Assembly: GCA_017480345.1 (NCBI GenBank)
Contig: JAFVAU010000005.1
Coordinates: 1-47,295, forward strand
Direction of reading: 5' to 3'
Origin: Bacteroidales bacterium
GTDB taxonomy: Bacteria; Bacteroidota; Bacteroidia; Bacteroidales; UBA932
Length of the DNA: 47,295 nt
Shown here: positions 40,345 to 47,295 of the stretch, one piece after another
Layout of the letters: each line of letters opens with the position of its first letter
Position numbering within the stretch: the first letter of the stretch is position 1
The notes under the pieces: model-generated
The model's database searches: none
What the model was told of the DNA's origin: nothing
Seen by the model: only the letters and a program-made list of their open reading frames with translations
Translations under genes and position numbers: made by a program

Positions 40345-41434
40345 TCAGGCGGTGAATGCGGCGGGGAATGGAGACTAAAATTTCATAGGGGATGGTTCCC
40401 AGGATGCCGGCCAATTCGGTGACGGTGGGGTCTTTCCCGAAGACGGTGACGGTGTCTCCCACTTCGCAGGGGACGCCGGTCACGTCCAGCATGCACATGT
40501 CCATGCAGATGTTGCCGATGGTGGGCACCCTGTGGCCGTTCACGCTGAAGGAGGCGGCGCCGCGGCCCAGGTGGCGGTCTATTCCGTCGGCATAGCCCAC
40601 CGGGATGGTGGCGATGCGGGTTCCGGCACAGGCGTGGCCCCATCGGCCATAACCGATGGTCTCCCCTTCTTGCAGCTCTTTGACCTGCAGCACCTTGCAT
40701 TTGAGCGAAGCCACCGGGGCCAACTCTTTTCCGGGCAGGGCACTGATGCCATAGATGCCGATTCCCAGGCGCACCATGTCGTACTGGTACTGCGTGAACC
40801 GCTCGATGCCGGCCGAATTGAGGATATGGCGCATGGGCATGTAGCCGATACCCTCGGCCATCTGTCGGGTATACTTTTCAAAGAGATCCAGCTGGCCCTT
40901 GGTGAAGGAATCCTGCTCCGGGTCTTCCGCCACGCAGAGGTGGGAGAACATGCCCTTGACCTTCACCTCCGGGGTTTCCTTAAGCACCCGGATAAGCTCC
41001 GGGAGTTCCTCTCCCATGAAACCCAGGCGGTGCATGCCCGTGTCCAGCTTGATGTGGATGGGATAGTCTTTCATTCCCTTCTCCCGCAGGATGCCGGCCA
41101 GTTTCCTAAGGGCATAGACATTGGGGATGGAGGGTTCCATGCGGGTTTCGATGATTTCCGGGTAGAAGTCCGTGCCGGCGGTGAGCACCAGGATGGGCAG
41201 GGAAATACCGTTGCGGCGGAGCTCCAGGCCTTCCACCGGGTAGGCCACGGCCAGATAATCGGCCCCGGCGCGCTGCATCATGGCGGCGAATTCCACGCCT
41301 CCGTGCCCGTACGCGTTGGCCTTGACCAAAACCAGCAGCTTGGTCTGGGGCTCCAGCAGGGAGCGGAAGTATCGGTAGTTTTCCGTTGCGGCCTTGAGAT
41401 TCAGCTCCAGGCGGGAAAAATCATCTTGAATCAC
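40337..41434 (-). CDS. alr: Alanine racemase
   Basis: A 365-residue PLP enzyme converting L- to D-alanine for peptidoglycan. The PLP Lys is K38 in V-L-V-K-A-N-A-Y-G-H-G, and G-Y-G-R-W-G and D-M-C-M-L-D-V-T are C-terminal-domain signatures. A -7 box TAATTTTG (41439-41446, minus) ends four bases before the ATG, so the mRNA is probably leaderless. The last codons lie in the engB promoter region. Confidence 0.93.
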   Translation of the reverse strand: MIQDDFSRLELNLKAATENYRYFRSLLEPQTKLLVLVKANAYGHGGVEFAAMMQRAGADYLAVAYPVEGLELRRNGISLPILVLTAGTDFYPEIIETRMEPSIPNVYALRKLAGILREKGMKDYPIHIKLDTGMHRLGFMGEELPELIRVLKETPEVKVKGMFSHLCVAEDPEQDSFTKGQLDLFEKYTRQMAEGIGYMPMRHILNSAGIERFTQYQYDMVRLGIGIYGISALPGKELAPVASLKCKVLQVKELQEGETIGYGRWGHACAGTRIATIPVGYADGIDRHLGRGAASFSVNGHRVPTIGNICMDMCMLDVTGVPCEVGDTVTVFGKDPTVTELAGILGTIPYEILVSIPRRIHRLIV

Positions 41435-41528
41435 GGTACAAAATTAACATTTTGGACTGACAAATCGGCATAAAATGTGTAATTTTGTGGGGGCGGTGCA
41501 ATTTTTGAGGGGTAAAGGTTCAAACAAA

Positions 41529-42224
41529 ATGTTTATGACTATGTCCGGTTCTGCCATTTGGCTTCTGATGATCGTGATCATGATACTGAGCTATGTGATT
41601 CAGTACATGCTCCAACGACGTTTTGACAAATATGAAGAGGTTCCCCTGGGAATGACGGGGGCCGAGGTGGCCAGCCGCATGCTGTCCGCGCACGGCATCC
41701 GGGACGTGAAGATCGTGTCCATTCCCGGCAAGCTCACAGACCATTACGACCCCACCACCCGCACGGTGAACCTGAGTGAGAAGGTCTATTATGGCCGCTC
41801 GGTGGCCGCGGCCGCCGTGGCCGCCCACGAGTGCGGGCATGTGGTACAGCATGCTACGGGCTACGTTTTCCTCAAGATGCGTTCCGCCTTGGTGCCGGTG
41901 GTCTCTTTCTCCAGCAACATCGTTTCCTGGGTGCTGCTGGCGGGTGTACTCCTGATCAACATCATGCCGTCCCTGCTATGGATCGGCATCGGCCTTTTCG
42001 CCCTCACCACGCTCTTCAGCTTCATCACCCTGCCGGTGGAAATCAACGCCAGCAGCCGGGCCGTGAGCTGGCTGGAAGGGGCCGGCATCGTGAACTACGA
42101 GACCAAGCCCATGGCCGTGGACGCCCTCCGCTGGGCCGCCTACACCTACGTCATCGCAGCCCTGGGATCCCTGGCCACGTTACTGTATTATATCGCCATC
42201 GGAAACAGCAGCCGGCGCAATTAG
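41529..42224 (+). CDS. YugP-type zinc metallopeptidase (membrane)
   Basis: A 231-residue membrane protein of the Zn_peptidase_2 family. A membrane helix (about 8-27) precedes the zinc motif H-E-C-G-H (100-104), followed by two or three further helices. The ATG at 41529 was preferred to a longer reading because it begins just before the first helix. A TAATTTTG -7-like box (41480-41487) lies upstream. The substrate is unknown. The stop overlaps the convergent DJ-1 gene by four bases. Confidence 0.83.
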   Translation: MFMTMSGSAIWLLMIVIMILSYVIQYMLQRRFDKYEEVPLGMTGAEVASRMLSAHGIRDVKIVSIPGKLTDHYDPTTRTVNLSEKVYYGRSVAAAAVAAHECGHVVQHATGYVFLKMRSALVPVVSFSSNIVSWVLLAGVLLINIMPSLLWIGIGLFALTTLFSFITLPVEINASSRAVSWLEGAGIVNYETKPMAVDALRWAAYTYVIAALGSLATLLYYIAIGNSSRRN

Positions 42225-42790
42225 AGCATCAGGCCGGCTTTCACCTTCTCTGCGGCCTCGTCACCCTTCAGATAACGGAGGATGGCGAGGCCGAAGTTTA
42301 CGGCGTGCCCGGCTCCGCGGCCGGTGATAAGGCGGCCGTCGGTAACGGCGCTCTCGGGCGTGAAGACGGCGCCCTTGGCCTTCAGGGCATCCTCAAAGCC
42401 GTCAAAACAGGTGAAACGGAGCCCTTCCAGGCCGGGAAGTTGGGATACCACCAGGCCGGGAGCCGCGCAGATGGCCGCCACGGCACCGCCCCGCTCCCAA
42501 TGGTCCTGCAGGATTTCCATCAGTTCGGCCTGCTCCGCCAGGTTCCTGGAGCCGGGCATGCCGCCGGGGAAAATCATCACGTCGGAGCCGTCGGTTCCGG
42601 GCTCCATCACCTCCAGGTCGGCCCAGGAGGTGTCGGCCGATACGGAAAGCCCGTGCGAGCTCTCCACCATATAGTTGTCCGCAATGGAAACGGTGATTAC
42701 CGGCACGCCGCCGCGCAGCAGCACGTCCCGCGTTCCCAGGGCTTCCATGTCTTCGAAGCCATCGGCCAGAAAAATATGTACTCCTTTCAT
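42221..42790 (-). CDS. DJ-1/PfpI-family protein
   Basis: A 189-residue flavodoxin-like protein of the DJ-1 (YajL/ThiJ) clade. The reactive Cys is C108 in A-A-I-C-A-A-P, with the acidic G-F-E-D-M-E near residue 11-16. Members act as stress chaperones or in glyoxal detoxification. The start overlaps the tadA stop by one base. An upstream extension of the frame into tadA has no family match. Confidence 0.88.
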   Translation of the reverse strand: MKGVHIFLADGFEDMEALGTRDVLLRGGVPVITVSIADNYMVESSHGLSVSADTSWADLEVMEPGTDGSDVMIFPGGMPGSRNLAEQAELMEILQDHWERGGAVAAICAAPGLVVSQLPGLEGLRFTCFDGFEDALKAKGAVFTPESAVTDGRLITGRGAGHAVNFGLAILRYLKGDEAAEKVKAGLML

Positions 42791-43224
42791 TATCTTTTGT
42801 CTTTGAAAAAATCCAACATCAGTTGCACGCACTCCTCCTGGAGAATGCCGCCCACGGCTTCCGTACGGGGATGAAGGAGGGAGGGCGTAAAAATGGAATA
42901 GCCGCGGCGCTGGTCCGGAGCGCCGTACACCACCCTTCCCAGCTGCGCCCAGGCCATGGCGCCTGCACACATGGGGCAGGGCTCCACGGTCACATACAGC
43001 GTGCAGTCGTTCAAGTACTTGCCGCCCATGGATTCCGTGGCGGCGGTGATGGCCAGCATCTCCGCATGGGCGGTGGTGTCGTGCAGGCGCTCGGTCTGGT
43101 TGTGTCCCCGGCCGATGATGCGCCCCTTCCATACCACCACGGCACCGATGGGAATCTCCCCCGCCGCCGCAGCCTCATGGGCTTCGCGGAGGGCTTCCCG
43201 CATGAATTTCTCGTCTTGTTCCAT
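42790..43224 (-). CDS. tadA: tRNA-specific adenosine deaminase
   Basis: A 144-residue zinc deaminase converting A34 to inosine in tRNA-Arg(ACG). H-A-E (53-55) and P-C-P-M-C (82-86) give the zinc ligands and catalytic Glu. The ATG at 43224 fits the family; the open frame runs upstream into a palindromic element and would add 47 unrelated residues. A TATCTTTG box (43232-43239, minus) ends seven bases before the start. Confidence 0.93.
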   Translation of the reverse strand: MEQDEKFMREALREAHEAAAAGEIPIGAVVVWKGRIIGRGHNQTERLHDTTAHAEMLAITAATESMGGKYLNDCTLYVTVEPCPMCAGAMAWAQLGRVVYGAPDQRRGYSIFTPSLLHPRTEAVGGILQEECVQLMLDFFKDKR

Positions 43225-43267
43225 ATCGGCACAAAGATACGAAAAATAATCATTCCCCTTCCCGCCG

Positions 43268-43386
43268 TTTTTGGTGACAGCTAACTTACACATTCTCAGC
43301 AGCTTCCATACTATTTCTCGTTCGTTTTTTGAACGAGAAATGTACAACAACTCTCTGTAAGTCAATTACTTAGCTGTCACCAAAAA
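43268..43386. mobile_element. MITE-like palindromic element
   Basis: A 119-bp element bounded by perfect 17-bp inverted repeats TTTTTGGTGACAGCTAA (43268-43284) and its complement (43370-43386). Inside lie further paired segments, ACTTACA (43284-43290)/TGTAAGT (43356-43362), and a central hairpin TTTCTCGTTC/GAACGAGAAA (43314-43323/43331-43340). It is AT-rich relative to its surroundings and encodes nothing convincing. No second copy and no clear target duplication are visible. Confidence 0.65.
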
Positions 43387-43392
43387 GGCAGG

Positions 43393-43435
43393 GTTCAACA
43401 AAAAAGGACCTCGTGGAGGTCCTTTTTTGTTGAAC
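43393..43435 (-). terminator. Extended terminator palindrome overlapping the tRNA-Gln 3' end
   Basis: GTTCAACAAAAAAGGACCTC (43393-43412) pairs perfectly over 20 bp with 43416-43435 around a three-base loop. The inner GGACCTC/GAGGTCC with flanking A/T runs is a bidirectional intrinsic terminator. The outer bases include the last five of the tRNA acceptor strand. Confidence 0.8.
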
Positions 43436-43500
43436 TGCAGCGATTCGAACGCTGACTGAGGGAACCAAAATCCCTAGTGCTACCATTACACCACAGTTCA
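43430..43500 (-). tRNA. tRNA-Gln (anticodon TTG)
   Basis: A 71-base cloverleaf. The acceptor TGAACTG pairs with CAGTTCA and the discriminator base is A. Anticodon stem AGGGA/TCCCT with loop TTTTGGT gives TTG (reads CAA), and the T-arm has TTCGAAT. CCA is not encoded. TATCTTTG (43512-43519, minus) is the probable -7 box. Confidence 0.93.
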
Positions 43501-43533
43501 ATACCGGGCTGCAAAGATATAACTTTTCTTTGA

Positions 43534-43576
43534 GAAAAAAAAGGTGAGCGCTCAATCGAGCTTCTCACCTTTTTCA
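43534..43576 (-). terminator. Intrinsic terminator overlapping the rng stop
   Basis: AAAAAGGTGAG (43538-43548) and CTCACCTTTTT (43564-43574) form an 11-bp stem with inner GCTC/GAGC pairing. On the minus strand a run of eight T follows. The 5' arm lies in the final codons (E-K-G-E-K) of rng and the stop codon falls in the loop side. Confidence 0.8.
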
Positions 43577-45117
43577 TTCAGCATTTCATGTTGCAGGACC
43601 GTGAAATCGGTTACTTCCACCAGTTCCAGTTTTACCTTGTAGCGCTTGCGCCATTTGGCAAGGAAGGAATTGAACAGACCCCGTTTCAGATAAGCGCCCA
43701 GGATGGGGCTGGTCTTGAGGGTGATGGACCGGATTCCCTTTTCGATGACGTAGAAGGCGATCTTGCGCTCGATTTCCTCGTCAATGACCACACTGGAGTG
43801 GATCTTTCCGGTGCCATGGCACACGGGACACTGCTCGGATGTATTGATCTCCGTAACGGGCCGGATGCGCTGCCGGGTAATCTGCATTAACCCGAACTTG
43901 GTGAGCGGCAGCACATTGTGCTTGGCTCTGTCGGCTTCCATGAGCTCCTGCATGTACTTGTGGAGGGCGTTTTTGTGCTCGCCTGATTCCATGTCTATGA
44001 AATCCACGATCACGATGCCTCCCATGTCCCGGAGCCTGAGCTGCCTTGCAATTTCTTCGGCGGCAATCTTGTTCACCTCGAAGGAGTTCTCCTCCTGGTC
44101 GTTGGTCTTGGTGCGGATGCCGCTGTTTACGTCAATTACATTCAGCGCTTCGGTGGTCTCGATTACCAGATAGGCGCCCTGCCGCATGGGTACCACCTTG
44201 CCGAAGGAGCCCTTGATCTGACGGGTGACCTCAAAGTGGTCGAAGATGGGCTGTTTGCCTTCGTAGAGATGGACAATCTTTTCCTGCTGGGGAGAAATGA
44301 GCGAAACATACTTCCGGGCTTCTTCGGCCACATGCTCGTCGTTGATCCAGATATTGGAGAACGAGTCGCTGAGGAGGTCCCTCAATACGGTGGTTGTTTT
44401 GCTGTACTCCGTAAAGAGCAGTTGAACGGTCTTGGACTTGGCAATCTTCTTGAAGGAGTCTTCCCATTTCTGAATGAGGGACTGGGTTTCCGCAACCAGC
44501 GTGGCGGCGTTCTTGCCTTCTGCGGCCGTGCGGATGATGGCCCCGTAATTCGTGGGAAGAATGCTCCTGACCAGTGTCTCGAGTCTACGTTTCTCTTCCT
44601 TCGATTCTATCTTCTGGGAGATAGACACCTTCTGGGCGAAGGGGAGAAGTACGATGTTTCGTCCTGCCAATGAAATTTCCGCAGTCAGTCGTGAACCCTT
44701 TGTGGAGATAGGCTCCTTTACTATCTGGACCACCACCATCTGTCCGGGACGGAGAATCTCTTCCATGCGGCCCTCCTTGGGGAGGGGATCTCCTATCTTG
44801 ATTCCGGAATACAAATCCTTCAGATTCGTATTGGAATTGGATTCCCGTACAAACTGGTCAAAGGCGTAGAAGTACAGTCCCAGGTCCAGGTAATGGATAA
44901 AGGCGTCCTTCTTGTCTCCGATGTCCACAAAGGCAGCATTGAGATTGGGGAGAATCTTCTTTACCTTTCCCAGGTAAACGTCTCCTACGGAAAACTGGTT
45001 CCCAGTGCTGGACTCCGTGTTGTACTCTATCAGCCGATGGTTTTCCATGAGGGCGATATGTACTTCCGTTGGCGTTACGTCAACGATCAGATCTTTGTCC
45101 GGTTTTTCAGACTCCAT
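43552..45117 (-). CDS. rng: Ribonuclease G/E family endoribonuclease
   Basis: A 521-residue RNase G-type protein for 16S rRNA 5' maturation and RNA decay. The S1 domain (about 40-130) is followed by the RNase-H-like and 5'-sensor regions. Catalytic Asp residues lie in N-V-I-D-V-N-S-G (near 324) and V-I-V-D-F-I-D-M (near 369). C-P-V-C-H-G-T-G (near 427) is the zinc-link. It lacks the long RNase E scaffold tail. A terminator separates it from the upstream basic-protein gene, so it has its own promoter, not identified here. Confidence 0.92.
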   Translation of the reverse strand: MESEKPDKDLIVDVTPTEVHIALMENHRLIEYNTESSTGNQFSVGDVYLGKVKKILPNLNAAFVDIGDKKDAFIHYLDLGLYFYAFDQFVRESNSNTNLKDLYSGIKIGDPLPKEGRMEEILRPGQMVVVQIVKEPISTKGSRLTAEISLAGRNIVLLPFAQKVSISQKIESKEEKRRLETLVRSILPTNYGAIIRTAAEGKNAATLVAETQSLIQKWEDSFKKIAKSKTVQLLFTEYSKTTTVLRDLLSDSFSNIWINDEHVAEEARKYVSLISPQQEKIVHLYEGKQPIFDHFEVTRQIKGSFGKVVPMRQGAYLVIETTEALNVIDVNSGIRTKTNDQEENSFEVNKIAAEEIARQLRLRDMGGIVIVDFIDMESGEHKNALHKYMQELMEADRAKHNVLPLTKFGLMQITRQRIRPVTEINTSEQCPVCHGTGKIHSSVVIDEEIERKIAFYVIEKGIRSITLKTSPILGAYLKRGLFNSFLAKWRKRYKVKLELVEVTDFTVLQHEMLNEKGEKLD

Positions 45118-45140
45118 TTGGAAATTAATGGTTTGGTATG

Positions 45141-45173
45141 AAAAAGGGCCTGCGCCTTATGGGTAAGCCCTTT
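45141..45173 (-). terminator. Terminator after HU/basic-protein genes
   Basis: On the minus strand AAAGGGC pairs with GCCCTTT, followed by five T. It lies about 20 bases after the small basic gene and before rng. Confidence 0.75.
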
Positions 45174-45193
45174 ACTTTCAGAAGAAGAGTAAC

Positions 45194-45283
45194 TTACTTC
45201 TTCTTGTGGCGGTTCTTGCGCAAACGCTTTTTGCGCTTGTGCGTCGCCATCTTGTGTCTTTTATGCTTCTTACCGTTAGGCAT
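45194..45283 (-). CDS. Tiny Lys/Arg/His-rich protein conserved in Bacteroidetes
   Basis: A 29-residue frame starting M-P-N-G-K-K-H-K-R-H-K-M-A-T-H-K and ending K-N-R-H-K-K-K. About 60% of residues are Lys, Arg or His. Very similar short frames between HU and rng occur in Bacteroidetes genomes, as I recall, but are often unannotated. The composition and gene order (HU, this, terminator, rng) suggest an RNA- or ribosome-bound protein. Any link to a specific ribosomal protein is inference. Confidence 0.75.
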   Translation of the reverse strand: MPNGKKHKRHKMATHKRKKRLRKNRHKKK

Positions 45284-45303
45284 AGTATAAAATAATTAAT
45301 GGT

Positions 45304-45582
45304 TTATTTCTCCTTGACAGCGTTAACGAAGCTCTTGGCGGGCTTGAAAGCCGGGATGTCATGGGCGGGGATGGTCATGGTGGTCTTGCGGGTGATGTTG
45401 CGGGCAGCCTTCTGGGCGCGGTGCTTGATGATAAAGCTGCCGAAGCCACGCATATACACGGGGTTGCCGGCAATCAGGGAACCCTTCACAACCGTGGTGA
45501 ATTCTTCGATGACGGCCAGTACCTGGGCCTTTTCAATTCCGGTAGTCTTAGCTACTTCGTTTACAATTTCTGCCTTAGTCAT
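45304..45582 (-). CDS. HU-family DNA-binding protein
   Basis: A 92-residue histone-like protein that bends and compacts DNA. M-T-K-A-E-I-V-N-E-V-A begins the dimerisation helix, R-G-F-G-S-F (about 45-50) is the core motif, and the DNA-binding arms contain N-I-T-R-K and I-P-A-H-D-I-P-A-F-K-P-A-K (about 71-83). The ATG at 45582 is the family start; longer frames run through the promoter. Confidence 0.93.
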   Translation of the reverse strand: MTKAEIVNEVAKTTGIEKAQVLAVIEEFTTVVKGSLIAGNPVYMRGFGSFIIKHRAQKAARNITRKTTMTIPAHDIPAFKPAKSFVNAVKEK

Positions 45583-45629
45583 AGTTTTTATAGTTTTAAT
45601 ATTTAGTTTCCGTATGGGGAAAAACTTGG

Positions 45630-45660
45630 CAAAATTAGACTTAATTTTTGATATTTCAAA
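45630..45660 (-). promoter_or_regulatory. Promoter of the HU gene
   Basis: On the minus strand TTTG (45657-45660), a 19-base spacer and TAATTTTG (45630-45637), leaving a leader of about 40 bases. Confidence 0.75.
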
Positions 45661-45750
45661 ATGATAGCCTCTTTTTCTTTTGGCACGCATCTTGACCATA
45701 TAGGGGACCGGGCCCATTGTGCCCCAAAATATGACAAATTGGCAGATAAT

Positions 45751-47295
<1,545 letters not shown>

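Noticed and set aside
43225-43365. Extended N-terminus of tadA reading into the MITE-like element
   Set aside because: The added 47 residues have no match to the family, the ATG at 43224 is the normal start, and a -7 box lies between.

Overview
The window looks like chromosomal DNA from an uncultured gut- or rumen-type member of the order Bacteroidales, with an estimated GC content of about 57%. The support is indirect but consistent. Many genes are preceded by the Bacteroidetes-type promoter (TTTG, about 19-21 bases, then TAnnTTTG). The gene content also fits: a BlaI / M56-peptidase / TonB system, DUF4369 lipoproteins, a GT3-type glycogen cluster, a phosphotransferase-RapZ fusion, and HU next to a tiny Lys/Arg-rich protein and RNase G. 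No species is assigned.

Layout. 1-52: first codons of an IS110-like transposase, cut by the window edge. 174-2801: lipoprotein hexosaminidase fused to an SGNH esterase. 2855-3922: repeat copy A1, then a small membrane protein and winged-helix regulator pair with its own promoter/operator. 4107-4934: HEPN/nucleotidyltransferase pair, terminator and repeat B1. 5007-7343: BlaI repressor and an M56-TonB-ExbD chimera broken by a frameshift. 7374-7635: repeat A2 and tRNA-Val. 7718-11092: exported carboxypeptidase-regulatory-like protein, then a MurU-like nucleotidyltransferase and a kinase-RapZ fusion. 11151-11558: repeat cluster (A3, B2, hairpins) and tRNA-Ser. 11585-16075: ileS, a DksA-like gene and lspA. 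16147-19299: cvpA facing tsaB, a TlpA-like lipoprotein, a HIT protein and greA. 19377-32572: one long minus-strand run xseA-xseB-glgB-debranching enzyme-GT4-GH57-glycogen synthase/phosphorylase fusion-ribF. 32834-34880: der-nadE. 34877-40292: engB-prs-small membrane protein-lipid kinase-PHP-like protein-phosphoethanolamine transferase. 40337-43224: alr, a YugP-type protease, a DJ-1 protein and tadA. 43268-43500: a MITE-like palindrome and tRNA-Gln. 43552-45582: rng, a 29-residue basic protein and HU. 45751-end: lon, cut by the edge.

How the parts work together. The glycogen operon encodes synthesis (GT3-like and GT4 enzymes), branching, debranching, phosphorolysis and a GH57 amylase. The engB-to-eptA run joins nucleotide supply (prs) to envelope lipid modification: a phosphoethanolamine transferase releases diacylglycerol that the neighbouring lipid kinase could re-phosphorylate. 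The kinase-RapZ/MurU pair fits recycling of cell-wall amino sugars.

The most unusual feature is repeat biology. (1) The heptamer GGCCGAT/ATCGGCC occurs about 89 times by hand count, roughly ten times the composition expectation, in genes and in intergenic repeats. (2) Palindromic elements sit in frame inside essential genes (ribF, ileS, tsaB), like the Rickettsia palindromic elements, and one shared core is read in two frames. (3) Three copies of a 19-bp-arm palindrome carry a tail that, in one copy, encodes the C-terminus of a transcription regulator. No CRISPR array, rRNA or prophage was seen.
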